Part shown: piece after piece, positions 1 to 7,836 of the stretch | Layout of the letters: each line of letters begins with the position of its first letter | Numbering within the stretch: the stretch's first letter is position 1 | IMG/VR virus record: IMGVR_UViG_3300009161_000247 | Coordinates: 1-23,173 of that record | DNA from: a virus | Reading direction: 5' to 3' (one strand) | DNA: 23,173 nucleotides | The notes under the pieces: generated by a model | Databases searched by the model: none | What the model saw: the letters and a program-made list of their open reading frames with translations, nothing else | What the model was told of the DNA's origin: nothing | Translations under genes and position numbers: made by a program

Positions 1-576
1 AATGTCTGGGTACCGTTCTCAGGCTATGCAGCTAATTTAATGGCTGTGACTGATCGTAATGCTCAGCCATGGATTGCAGCTGCAGGATTTAATCGCGGGA
101 TTGTTACGGGTGCAAGTGATCTTGCTATATATCCAAAGCAGAAAGAACGCGATCAGTTATATAAAATTGGTCAAAACCCTGTCGCATTATTCCCATCTGA
201 TGGATTTGTGGTGTTTGGTCAAAAGACTCTATTAAAACAACCAAGTTCATTTGACAGAATTAATGTTCGACGATTGTTTCTATATCTCGAAAAGACTACT
301 AAAGCAACTGCGAAATTCTTCGTATTTGAGCCAAATACATTGTTTACACGGACAAGAATAATTAATACTTTATCTCCGATATTCGAAAATGCTAAAAACA
401 CTCAAGGTATCTATGATTACTTAATTGTATGTGATGAACGTAATAACCCCGCTAGTGTTATTGATGCTAATGAATTAGTAATTGATATATACATTAAACC
501 AGTGCGTACAAGCGAGTTTATTCTAATTAACTTTTATGCGACAAGAACAAGTACAAACTTTAACGAAATAATTTAA
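1..576 (+). CDS. gp18: Contractile tail sheath protein, C-terminal part (gp18-like)
   Basis: The frame is open from the first base, so this is the 3' end of a longer gene that starts upstream of the window; the ATG at 40 is internal. The visible 191 residues carry the conserved end of T4-type sheath proteins: a W-x-A-x-A-G-F-N-R-G stretch, then G-A-S-x-L-A-I-Y-P, E-R-D-Q-L-Y, V-F-G-Q-K-T-L, and F-D-R-I-N-V-R-R-L-F with L-E-K-T following. In this family the C-terminal domain lines the inner sheath, contacts the tube and supplies the strands that link neighbouring subunits. The tail tube gene follows 33 bases later, the usual T4-like order. The stop is TAA. The identification is firm; only the N-terminal part is missing. 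Confidence 0.95.
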   Translation, partial: NVWVPFSGYAANLMAVTDRNAQPWIAAAGFNRGIVTGASDLAIYPKQKERDQLYKIGQNPVALFPSDGFVVFGQKTLLKQPSSFDRINVRRLFLYLEKTTKATAKFFVFEPNTLFTRTRIINTLSPIFENAKNTQGIYDYLIVCDERNNPASVIDANELVIDIYIKPVRTSEFILINFYATRTSTNFNEII

Positions 577-596
577 TTCTAGAAAACAAATTTAAC

Positions 597-602
597 TAAA
601 TA
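597..602 (+). promoter_or_regulatory. T4-late-promoter-like TAAATA before the tail tube gene
   Basis: CTAAATA lies in the short gap between the sheath stop and the tube start. The TAAATA ends 7 nt before the ATG at 610. In T4 the late -10 element TATAAATA sits about 13 to 6 bases before the transcript start, so transcription would begin within a few bases of the ATG. No Shine-Dalgarno sequence is present. The call rests on the recurrence of the motif at other starts in this window. Confidence 0.5.
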
Positions 603-609
603 TTATTAT

Positions 610-1242
610 ATGCCAAGCAATCAAACAATTAGGAAATTTTACAAAGAGGCAGTTAGCAGAGAATTTTCGAGAGATTTTCTCTTTAAAGTAGCTAACCTCA
701 AAGTCGGTAAACTTGAGATAGATGAGAAAGATTTAACATATGTTAAAGCTGCTAAGCTACCTGAGCGTACATTAGCAAATATAGATGTTAAATATATGGG
801 AGTATCATTTAATTTACCGGGTGTACCAACCTATGGTGAGGCAGCTGGTTACTCACTTACTTTTTATTGCGATGCTAAATCAGAATTGCATCACAAATTT
901 TTACAGGAATCGGCGCGAACATTTAATGATGGCAGCAGTACGGGTGCCTATGATATTGCTAACGATGATAGCACAATTTCATTGATGCAGCTTGATAAAC
1001 AATTAGAACCGGTCCGCTATTTTCAATTAATTGGCGCTTCAATCAGAAAAGTCGGCGGCATTGAGTATAATATTGCAGAGGGTACAGGTGCACCAGTAAC
1101 ATTTGAAGTATCATTTGGATATCACTATTTTACAGTAACTAATCCAGCGGATCCAAAAAGAGGCGATGGACCTATAAATACTCCATTATTTAACACTATA
1201 AATAAAAGTGCATCTGATACTCCTAATGCTTTAGGAGTATAG
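610..1242 (+). CDS. gp19: Tail tube protein (gp19-like)
   Basis: This 210-residue protein forms the stacked hexameric rings of the inner tail tube through which DNA passes. It shows the T4-type tube pattern: an N-terminal segment F-x-K-x-A-V-S-R-E-F-S-R-D-F-L-F-K-V, then A-K-L-P-E-R (residues about 48-53), a V-x-F-N-L-P-G-V-P-T-Y stretch, and a C-terminal F-E-V-S-F-G-Y-H-Y-F. It lies directly after the sheath gene, as in T4. The length is somewhat above the 163 residues of T4 gp19 and fits larger relatives. It is probably transcribed from its own late promoter. A strong intrinsic terminator 35 bases after the stop would cap the highly expressed sheath/tube transcript. The stop is TAG. Confidence 0.93.
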   Translation: MPSNQTIRKFYKEAVSREFSRDFLFKVANLKVGKLEIDEKDLTYVKAAKLPERTLANIDVKYMGVSFNLPGVPTYGEAAGYSLTFYCDAKSELHHKFLQESARTFNDGSSTGAYDIANDDSTISLMQLDKQLEPVRYFQLIGASIRKVGGIEYNIAEGTGAPVTFEVSFGYHYFTVTNPADPKRGDGPINTPLFNTINKSASDTPNALGV

Positions 1243-1277
1243 ACAATTAAATAGATTCGTTTAATTATTTAAAAATT

Positions 1278-1316
1278 AAAGAGCTGCTATAAATATTTTT
1301 ATGGCAGCTCTTTTTT
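1278..1316 (+). terminator. Rho-independent terminator after the tail tube gene, overlapping the next start codon
   Basis: The arms 1278-1293 and 1298-1313 pair over 16 bp with one T-G wobble around a 4-base TATT loop. The GC-rich part is AGAGCTGC against GCAGCTCT, and a run of six T follows at 1311-1316. This is a textbook intrinsic terminator. The ATG of the next gene (1301) lies in the 3' arm, so the arm also encodes Met-Ala-Ala-Leu-Phe. In any read-through RNA the start codon would be buried in the stem. Confidence 0.85.
1288..1295 (+). promoter_or_regulatory. Full T4-late-promoter consensus TATAAATA inside the terminator
   Basis: An exact TATAAATA spans the inner 5' arm and the loop of the terminator hairpin and ends 5 nt before the ATG at 1301. 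With T4 late spacing, +1 falls on the A of that ATG. A transcript starting there would contain only the 3' arm of the hairpin and could not refold it, so it would be free for translation. The same motif and spacing recur at five other starts. Confidence 0.6.
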
Positions 1317-1999
1317 CAGGTTTAGATAATGGTGAAAAATCTTATAGAAATTTATTTCACAAACAAATAAGTTTATGGGAATCAGGCATTCCTCTACAGA
1401 CATTATGGGTAGCTCGATTTAGCACCCCAATTAATGAAACCTTTTATAAGAATATTAATACGGATATTCACATGGATAGTAATAGAAAATTTGGAATTAA
1501 GAAAGATGATCAACAAAAGATATTCAATGACGATATAAATAAACAAATGGGCTGCTTTTATATACAAAGCATTAAATTACCATTAGATAGTTTTGCAACA
1601 AAAGATGCAGATTTGGATGCAGGAGCAGGTGGTTTCTTAACAGGTGTGGTTGGATCAGATAGAGCTAAAAATTCATCTAGAAGTTTAACTATAGATTTTC
1701 TTGAAACTAATCTTGATTTTATTGATTTAATTATACGACCGTGGATGGTAACAGCTGCATATAGAGGATTATTAGCACGAAAATGTGGAAGTTTTAAAGC
1801 AAATATTGATATAGTTCAATTTACAAGGTCAATGGATAAAAAGCGCACAATCCGAAAATATTATCAATTTTTTGACTGCGTTCCAACAAATATACCTGGT
1901 AATCCATTATCTTATACCGCTGAAGAAGTTAGGACTGTTAGTGTGCAGTGGGCATATAATACATATACGTATAGGAATCACATGCTCGAAGAAACATAA
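1301..1999 (+). CDS. Tail-tube-fold baseplate protein (gp54/gp19 paralogue type)
   Basis: A 232-residue protein directly after the tube gene. I recognise the general look of tube-related proteins of T4-like marine phages: an internal F-L-E-T-N-L-D-F-I-D-L-I-I-R-P-W region around residues 138-153, then Y-R-G-L-L-A, and a C-terminal V-S-V-Q-W-A-Y-N-T-Y-T-Y that would be a tube-type edge strand. The likely role is a tube initiator or adaptor between baseplate and tube, as T4 gp54 and gp48 are, or a tube terminator at the head end. The start ATG lies inside the terminator of the tube gene. Translation therefore probably depends on the internal late promoter and a leaderless mRNA, giving lower expression than the tube. 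The exact T4 counterpart is uncertain. Confidence 0.6.
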   Translation: MAALFSGLDNGEKSYRNLFHKQISLWESGIPLQTLWVARFSTPINETFYKNINTDIHMDSNRKFGIKKDDQQKIFNDDINKQMGCFYIQSIKLPLDSFATKDADLDAGAGGFLTGVVGSDRAKNSSRSLTIDFLETNLDFIDLIIRPWMVTAAYRGLLARKCGSFKANIDIVQFTRSMDKKRTIRKYYQFFDCVPTNIPGNPLSYTAEEVRTVSVQWAYNTYTYRNHMLEET

Positions 2000-2008
2000 C
2001 GACTAAAC

Positions 2009-2859
2009 ATGTTTACTTTTAATATTAAATTAACAGACAATAAATCTATTGAGTGTCGTGAGCTGCCAAATAGATTATATGTACCGTTTGTTAAGTCTAT
2101 AATGAATAATGATAATGTAATTATATCGAATTTTTTAGACAAAATTATTGAATATACAGTAATAAATAAAAATCAAATTAAAGAATTAAACTGCATTGAT
2201 AAATTTTTAATTTTATTAGACTTACGATCTATTAGTATAAACAATAGTATTACAATTAATACAGGTCAATTATTTAACAATACAAATGTAAAATCGATAA
2301 ACTGTGTGCACATATACTAGAATCTCTACCAATAATAACAGAGCAAGTCTTTATTGATGATTTAATAAAAATAAAGATTAACATACCTAAAGATATTAGT
2401 TACGAGTTCACAAATATTGCTAATACTATTCAAAGTATACAAATAGACAAAGATTTAATTCAAATGAATCAAGTAACTAGTAAAATGCGTGAATCAATTT
2501 TAAATTTTATACCAGCTAAGTTATTTAATCAAATAATTAACTTTATAGATATTACTACTAAATCTATGGAGCATATTGATATTATTGCGGCTAACACTAA
2601 ACAAAATATTAGCAAAGTAGAGTTTAATATTTTTAATAATACATTATTTGAATTTATAAAAGCAATATACAACGAAAATTTATTAAACGTATATAAAATG
2701 CAGTATATTTTAATGAGTAAATTAAATTATGATAACGATACGTATTTAAATTTGACTCCAAATGAGTCTCAACTCCATTTAAACTTTTACAATGAAGAGT
2801 TAAAACAGCAACAAGATGAATATAATAAAAATAGTAAAGACAGTAGTAAAACATACTAA
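2009..2859 (+). CDS. Baseplate hub protein, gp26-like, with a -1 frame break
   Basis: The first frame runs from ATG 2009 to a TAG at 2318-2320. A second frame, one base back, is open from 2278 to the TAA at 2859. Joined at the AAAA run (2290-2293) they give about 283 residues. The join is supported by the next gene, a paralogue. The I-E-C-R-E-L / I-K-F-R-Q-L segments match, L-I-L-L-D-L-R matches I-I-L-K-L-R, and after the join L-E-S-L-P...I-K-I-K-I-N-I-P matches I-P-L-P...I-E-L-D-I-S-Y-P. The pattern resembles the T4 gp26 family of hub assembly proteins. The break may be programmed -1 slippage at A-AAA, a real mutation or a one-base assembly error. The ATG at 2464, which would start a shorter second gene, lies inside the matched region. 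No promoter motif precedes 2009; translation probably couples to the gene 9 bases upstream. Confidence 0.6.
2288..2296 (+). other. Candidate -1 frameshift site (GTA AAA TCG)
   Basis: The window in which both frames are open is 2278-2320. The only homopolymer of four in it is AAAA at 2290-2293, in the reading GTA-AAA-TCG. A tRNA on AAA can re-pair one base back on AAA, after which ATC GAT AAA continues the second frame. It is not a full X-XXY-YYZ heptamer and I see no strong downstream stem. One missing A in the assembly would look the same. Confidence 0.4.
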
Positions 2860-2876
2860 CTGTAATAATTATTAAT

Positions 2877-3623
2877 ATGAGCCAATTAACAAATATTTTA
2901 ACTAAATTACGTAATATATCAGATACTAATCTTGTGGATATATTCGTTGCATCACAGAAACGATCTATTAAATTCCGTCAACTGTCGATTAAGCAGCAAA
3001 AAGATTTATTTAAAACTGGATTAGACGGTGTAGCAGCGGGGATTACTTTAAGTGAAGAGATTACAAATATTATAAATACTAATTCTATGGAAAATGTAGA
3101 ATTTAGTATTTACGATAAAATTCCAATTATTTTAAAGTTACGCGCAAATGCACTAGGCACAAATTGTATTATATTAAATGATAATAATCAACAGACATTA
3201 AATTTTAATCAATTATTAGCAAAAGATATTAAAATACCTTTACCCGAAGAGTGTTCTAAACATATTGTATTTGAATCCGAAATTGAATTAGATATTTCAT
3301 ATCCTTCATTAGCAAAAGATTCAAAAATTAATAGATCGCATATTGATAAAGCTAAAAAGCAAGAAGGTATTAGTGAAGCAATAGGTAATTTATATATATA
3401 CGAAATAGCAAAATATATTGATACTATTACGATTGGTACAGAGACAATTGATTGTAATTTATTAGCTGTTAAAGAATTGGTAAACATTATTGAAAATCTC
3501 CCCGCAAAATTAAACGAAGAGGTAATTAGTTTTATGGGTAAATTACGTAAAAGTGAAGAAGAGTTTCTAACTATATCAAACAATGTTATAATTATTGATT
3601 CGAGATTCTTTACAAAAGAATAA
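2877..3623 (+). CDS. Baseplate hub assembly protein, gp26-like paralogue
   Basis: A 248-residue protein with the typical segment order of T4 gp26-type hub proteins: F-R-Q-L-S-I-K-Q-Q-K-D-L (about residues 33-44), an I-Y-D-K-I-P-I-I-L-K-L-R core (78-89), then a β-rich middle and a helical C-terminal half. It resembles the corrected product of the preceding gene along the N-terminal 150 residues, so the two look like a tandem duplication with divergence. In T4, gp26 takes part in assembling the baseplate hub together with gp27, gp5, gp28, gp29 and gp51. Here the gene lies between tube and tape-measure genes, which fits. The gap to the upstream gene is 17 bases, A+T-only around the ATG, with no Shine-Dalgarno. 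Confidence 0.6.
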   Translation: MSQLTNILTKLRNISDTNLVDIFVASQKRSIKFRQLSIKQQKDLFKTGLDGVAAGITLSEEITNIINTNSMENVEFSIYDKIPIILKLRANALGTNCIILNDNNQQTLNFNQLLAKDIKIPLPEECSKHIVFESEIELDISYPSLAKDSKINRSHIDKAKKQEGISEAIGNLYIYEIAKYIDTITIGTETIDCNLLAVKELVNIIENLPAKLNEEVISFMGKLRKSEEEFLTISNNVIIIDSRFFTKE

Positions 3624-3631
3624 GTCTTAAG

Positions 3632-3637
3632 TAAATA
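3632..3637 (+). promoter_or_regulatory. Late-promoter-like TAAATA before the tape measure gene
   Basis: GTAAATA lies in the 20-base gap after the TAA at 3623. It ends 6 nt before the ATG at 3644 and directly before a TTG at 3638 that could in principle also start the protein. The position fits the spacing pattern seen at other starts. Confidence 0.45.
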
Positions 3638-3643
3638 TTGGTA

Positions 3644-6343
3644 ATGGACGTTACCGCGCAATTATCAAGAGTTTTACTTTTATTAGAACAATTCTGTTTA
3701 AAATTTAATGAGCAGAAAGAAAATACTACTTCCAGGTATGCTGAAGAAAGTAATAAAAATAAAATTAAAGATGGCTTTGGGCCTGATGAACCGTCTACTT
3801 TAACCTCAAATGAGAAAATAAGATGGAAAAGTATTGCAAAGATTTTTAATTCAACACTTGGATTTAGCTTACTTTCACTGTTTACTGGGCAGGATAAAAA
3901 GAGTAATTTAACTTCTAATGTAGTTGATGTTAGATTAATAGAAATATCAAAGAGAGCAGTAAAGGATCTTAACCAAGATAGTGAGAAATTAAAAGGATCT
4001 AGTAATAGCTGGTTTACAACTTTATTTAAAGGTATAGGGGCTGTAGCAGGTATTGCAGCACTAGGCACTGCAATATATTTTATTATTAAATCAATTGGCG
4101 GCATGCCATCTGTTGATGTAAAAACAATTTTACTAGTTGCGGGTGGGATACTAGCGTTTATTAGTATATTAGCCGGTCTAATAATTGTCCCTTGGAGTAG
4201 TATATTAAAAGGTTTAATAGCTTTAGGCGGTATTGCAGCAATTTTAAATTTAGCAATAGCCCCTGCAATGATAAAATTAAGTCAAGTTAAATGGAAGGAA
4301 GCTTTAGGTGGTATTATTGCAGCTGGTATAGCAATAACAACAGTTGCAGTATTAGCAACAACAATAGGTAAAACAATAAATACAGGCGCAGGCGCTTTAA
4401 GTATGTTAGCCGGCTTACTTGCAATTGCAGCAATTGCAGCAGTAATTCAATATTCAATTGCACCTGCAATGATGGAAATAAGCAAAGTACCGTGGGAGTC
4501 TGCTATGGGTAGTGTAATTGCAGCAGGATTAGCAATAACAACAATCGCATTATTAGCTGAGACAATAGGTGCTGCAATAGAAACTGGTGTAGGCGCAATT
4601 GCAGCAATAGCCGGTTTAATTACAATTGCTGCAATTGCTGCATTAATTCAATATTCAATTGCACCCGCAATGATGGCTATTAGTAAAGTACCGTGGGAGA
4701 CTGCTATGGGTAGTGTAATTGCAGCAGGATTAGCAATAACTGCAGTTGCAATATTAGCTGGGTCTATAGGTGCAGTAATGATAACTGGTGTAGGTGCTGT
4801 TGCAGCTATAGCCGGTTTACTTGCAATTGCAGCAATTGCAGCAGTAATTCAATATTCAATTGCACCAGCAATGATGGCTATTAGTAAAGTTCCGTGGGAG
4901 TCTGCACTTAAAGGTATTACAGTAGCAGGATTAGCAATAACAGGTTTTGCAACACTCGCTACTGTAATAGGTTCAATAATGATAACTGGTATAGGTGCTG
5001 TTGCAATTGGTGCAGGTTTAATTGCATTAACCGGGTTGGCACGAGTAATGGGATACATTGCAGAAAATTTACTAAAATATAATAAGGTGGACCCTGACAA
5101 ATTAACAAAATGTGCGACTGCAATTGTTAAATTAAACAAAGCTCTTGCAGCAGGTATAATAGGGTCTGGTACAAATTTAGCAGCTACCTTACTTGATTTC
5201 TTTTCTAAAGATCCAATAAAGTATTATGCAAGATTTGCTAATGAAATTAATGCTGTAAATCTCGAGTCTGTAGCAAATTCAATTAAAAATTTAAATGAAT
5301 CGTTAAGTTTAAAGTTAAATAGTAATGAAATACCTAAAATAGATTACCCAACGTACTATAGCTGATTCGCTAATGAAATTAATGCAGTAAATCTACAATC
5401 TGTAGCAGATTCAATTGCAAGTTTACATAATAGTTTATCTGTGCCTATTAATTCTGAGCCAATTAAGGATTATATAGATAATTACACTAAATTACTAAGT
5501 GTAATGTCGAATCCAGACATATTCAACAATTTAAATTTAAACACTGTTGTCGATAGTATTAAACGGTTTAATACAGCTATTACTGACTCGTTTAAAGACT
5601 TTAATATAGGATTAATTGTAGATAGTATTAATTCATTAGATGTAGCAATTAAAGACATATTTAAAGATTTTAATGTAAGTACAATTGTAGACAGTATTAA
5701 TGCATTAAATGAAGCTACAGCAGGCTTATTTAAAGATTTTAATGTAAGTACAATTGTAGACAGTATTAATGCATTAAATGAAGCTACAGCAGGCTTATTT
5801 AAAGACTTTAATGTAAGTACAATTGTAGATAGTATTAATGCATTAAATAAAGCTACAGCAGGCTTATTTAAAGACTTTAATGTAAGTACAATTGTAGACA
5901 GTATTAATGCATTTAATACCGCTATTACAGACTTATTTGCTGAATCAACAAGTTTATTATCAAATGTAGTTAGTAGCTTCAATCAATTAAATGAAATAGA
6001 TTTAACACCTATCAATAATAAAGTTAATGATTTAGTTCTTAATTTACGTAATACCTTTAATGATCCTATTGGTATTAAACTAAATATAGATAGCCAATTA
6101 AATACAATGCTAACAAATTTACACGAAAAAGAAGCAATAATTTTAACAAAACAGCTTGACCAATTGATTAATAACGGTAATAAATTAGATATTATTGCAA
6201 ATAATATTTCTAATTCGAAAAGCTCAACTCAATTAAGTGGCGATAATAATAAAAATACTTTTATTTCAAATAATGTGTCAGATACAAAAACTTCATTTTT
6301 AAAGAATATTGTGCTCGAAACATCTAACTTAGCTTACAGTTAA
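3644..6343 (+). CDS. Tail tape measure protein (gp29 role), interrupted by one in-frame TGA
   Basis: The frame runs 900 codons from ATG 3644 to TAA 6343, broken only by TGA at 5363-5365. The order is: an N-terminal charged helical part (residues 1-120), a very hydrophobic Ala/Ile/Gly-rich region (about 125-490) with several potential membrane helices in 67-residue repeats, a helical region with a 44-residue repeat pair, six 23-residue repeats (about 627-764), and a charged Asn/Lys/Ser-rich end. Membrane segments, periodic repeats, long helices and position between tube/hub-assembly and tube-cap genes are typical of tape measures, which set tail length and help DNA cross the inner membrane. 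Sequence after the TGA repeats sequence before it, so the two parts belong to one gene. If the TGA is not read through, the product stops at 573 residues. A GTG at 5441 could start a separate 300-residue part. The start could also be TTG 3638. Confidence 0.75.
4241..5047 (+). repeat. Four tandem 67-68-codon hydrophobic repeats in the tape measure
   Basis: Units start at 4241, 4445, 4646 and 4847, spaced 204, 201 and 201 bases. Each carries I-A-P-A-M-M-x-I-S-K-V-P-W-E-S followed by G-x-V-I-A-A-G-L-A-I-T and an Ala/Ile-rich membrane-like stretch. The last three are close at DNA level, including the shared ATTCAATATTCAATTGCACC block, so their amplification is recent. A looser related unit precedes 4241. 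Confidence 0.9.
5222..5443 (+). repeat. 44-codon repeat pair flanking the in-frame TGA
   Basis: Copy 1 (5222-5311) and copy 2 (5354-5443) lie 132 bases apart in the same frame. Both encode F-A-N-E-I-N-A-V-N-L-x-S-V-A-x-S-I-x-x-L-x-x-S-L-S. Copy 1 has AGA (Arg, 5231-5233) exactly where copy 2 has TGA (5363-5365). This shows the region after the TGA is the continuation of the same gene. Confidence 0.85.
5363..5365 (+). other. In-frame TGA within the tape measure gene
   Basis: TGA followed by T stands at the position of an Arg codon in the sister repeat, one base change from AGA or CGA. The frame stays open for 325 more codons on the far side. It could be a point nonsense mutation, a read-through codon or a base-call error. 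The stop is not followed by a C or by an obvious read-through stem. Confidence 0.7.
5522..5935 (+). repeat. Six tandem 69-bp (23-residue) repeats in the tape measure
   Basis: Units start at 5522, 5591, 5660, 5729, 5798 and 5867. The consensus is F-K-D-F-N-V-S-T-I-V-D-S-I-N-A-L-N-E-A-T-A-G-L. Units 3 to 5 are nearly identical in DNA, while units 1 and 2 have diverged. A 23-residue period with hydrophobic residues every 3-4 positions fits a long helix or coiled coil. The copy number could change by slippage and so alter tail length by whole units. Confidence 0.95.
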
Positions 6344-6347
6344 TATT

Positions 6348-7466
6348 ATGGGCTCCTCAGATTTTAAAAAAGCTGGTGAATGGTTTCAATTATTAAAATC
6401 AAATCCATTACTGGCTATTAAGAATATTATACCAGGTATAAGCGATCAAACAGATAAATTAACAATATTTAATATAGTTGAATCTAGCGAGAATGGAAAG
6501 TGGACAGTTTCAGAAATTACAAAATATAAAACCAACGGGTGTGACGAGAGAATACCACATGTAATTTTAACGGAATATAGAATAACATCTTCATCAGCAT
6601 TACAGTCAATCCGTCATGCAATTGGTCTTATACCTGATGGTATAGGAACATTAGATAAATTTATACCGGATGCATTATCAAATCTAGTAAAGTTATTTAT
6701 ACCTGATAGTTTGGGTGGGTTTTTAACAAGTATTACTCAAAAAACACTTCTTCAGGATATTCAGCCTCAAATTGAAAGCGATCCAAATTTAGCACCATAT
6801 TCATGGCTATATAGTGTGGTTCCCACAGGATTTAACTATATTTTTCCTTACTTTAATGAGTCATATTTTGAAATAAAAAATCGGTGGGCTGACAGCTCAA
6901 AAGATTCACCACTTTTTGTAGGGATAGAAAACGTTATTAATGCAGGAATAGATGTAATAAAGGGGGCATCGTTTTGGGACCCAGGTATTTATATAGAGCG
7001 TCCTAAATTTTACAATTTTGATTCAACAAACACTCTTGAAATACCTATAAAATTTCCATTAATAAATACGCATAAATTTGAGGATGTTGCGAGAAATTTA
7101 GCAATAATAAAAAATTTAGTAATTCAAAATTTGCCATACAGAATTAATCTTGTTAAAAATGAAATACCTGTAGTGTATGATGTAACTATACCAGGGGTAG
7201 CACATTACCCGTTTTGCTATGTTAAGAGATTATCTATACATCATCTTGGTAATAAACGATTAACAAAAGAATTTACCGATGGGGTTGAAATCTTAATACC
7301 TGATGCATATATAGTTAGTATAACTCTAGAAACGTTGACTACAGATGCCAGCAATTATTATATTCAAGCGTTTGGCAAAGATCTTAATGGTATAAATGTT
7401 AGAACTCACCTAAACACCGAAGCTACCGAAGCTACCGCTGCTTCCACCGCTCCCACGCCATATTAG
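6348..7466 (+). CDS. gp48: Baseplate tail-tube cap protein (gp48-like)
   Basis: A 372-residue protein right after the tape measure gene, 4 bases from its stop. The middle and end match the gp48 style of T4-like phages: P-G-I-Y-I-E-R-P-K-F-Y-N-F (about 219-231), I-K-F-P-L-I-N-T, I-Q-N-L-P-Y-R, V-T-I-P-G-V-A-H-Y-P, and near the end L-I-P-D-A-Y-I-V-S-I-T-L-E-T-L. In T4, gp48 together with gp54 caps the baseplate and starts tube polymerisation, touching the tape measure. T4 gp48 has 364 residues, close to this. The final 17 codons form a Thr/Ala/Glu/Pro tail with C-rich codons unlike the rest. No promoter motif is seen; the ATG follows TTAATATT, so it is likely co-transcribed. The stop is TAG. 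Confidence 0.65.
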   Translation: MGSSDFKKAGEWFQLLKSNPLLAIKNIIPGISDQTDKLTIFNIVESSENGKWTVSEITKYKTNGCDERIPHVILTEYRITSSSALQSIRHAIGLIPDGIGTLDKFIPDALSNLVKLFIPDSLGGFLTSITQKTLLQDIQPQIESDPNLAPYSWLYSVVPTGFNYIFPYFNESYFEIKNRWADSSKDSPLFVGIENVINAGIDVIKGASFWDPGIYIERPKFYNFDSTNTLEIPIKFPLINTHKFEDVARNLAIIKNLVIQNLPYRINLVKNEIPVVYDVTIPGVAHYPFCYVKRLSIHHLGNKRLTKEFTDGVEILIPDAYIVSITLETLTTDASNYYIQAFGKDLNGINVRTHLNTEATEATAASTAPTPY

Positions 7467-7483
7467 TAAAAAAAATTACAATA

Positions 7484-7834
7484 ATGAAACAAAATAGCAT
7501 AAACGAATTACCATCAATTAATTCTAATAGATACGAGAATTTATTCAACGTTTTTACTACTATTAAAGATAGTAATTATTATTATTATTATAATATTTTA
7601 AATAAAATAACAATACCTGATACAACATCTGACAATGTTTATGAATTATATGAAGTAAATAAACTATTACCATTGACGACACTAAGTTTTAATATATACA
7701 ATACAATACATTTATGGTGGTTAATAGTAATAGTCAACAAAATACAAAATCCAACTAAGTTAATTGCGCCCGGCTCGACACTTAGAATACTTAGACCAAA
7801 TTATATTAATAATGTAATTAACAAATTAAAGTAA
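7484..7834 (+). CDS. gp53: Baseplate wedge protein (gp53-like)
   Basis: A 116-residue protein. The end resembles gp53 of T4-like marine phages: T-T-L-S-F-N-I-Y-N-T-I-H-L-W-W-L-I-V-I (about 65-83), N-K-I-Q-N-P-T-K-L, A-P-G-S-T-L-R-I-L, then a helical tail. This is a LysM-like arrangement. In T4, gp53 is part of the inner baseplate and clamps neighbouring wedges together. At 196 residues T4 gp53 is longer, so this is a compact version. Five consecutive Tyr residues come from a TAT trinucleotide run at about 7575-7591. It sits 17 bases after the gp48-like gene, and the next gene follows after 2 bases. There is no Shine-Dalgarno sequence. Confidence 0.6.
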   Translation: MKQNSINELPSINSNRYENLFNVFTTIKDSNYYYYYNILNKITIPDTTSDNVYELYEVNKLLPLTTLSFNIYNTIHLWWLIVIVNKIQNPTKLIAPGSTLRILRPNYINNVINKLK

Positions 7835-7836
7835 TT

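Noticed and set aside
1197-1204. TATAAATA inside the tail tube gene
   Set aside because: Exact consensus, but within coding sequence and not followed by a start codon at the fixed distance; likely chance in A+T-rich DNA. A similar case lies near 3071.
3209-4104. Two overlapping minus-strand frames under the gp26-like and tape measure genes
   Set aside because: They run through well-supported plus-strand genes and show only antisense hydrophobic composition.
4849-5139. Minus-strand frame across the tape measure repeats
   Set aside because: A shadow of the repetitive Ala/Ile-rich coding sequence; no promoter, no start context and no protein family pattern.
4241-5935. Tandem repeats considered as a CRISPR array
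   Set aside because: Units are contiguous, in frame and without spacers; they are protein repeats.
5482-5982. Minus-strand 166-codon frame over the 69-bp repeats
   Set aside because: It mirrors the 23-residue repeat on the other strand; periodicity and openness come from the real gene.
3638-6343. General reassignment of TGA to Trp (code 4)
   Set aside because: TGG is used for Trp in all genes and only one in-frame TGA was found, which corresponds to Arg in the sister repeat.
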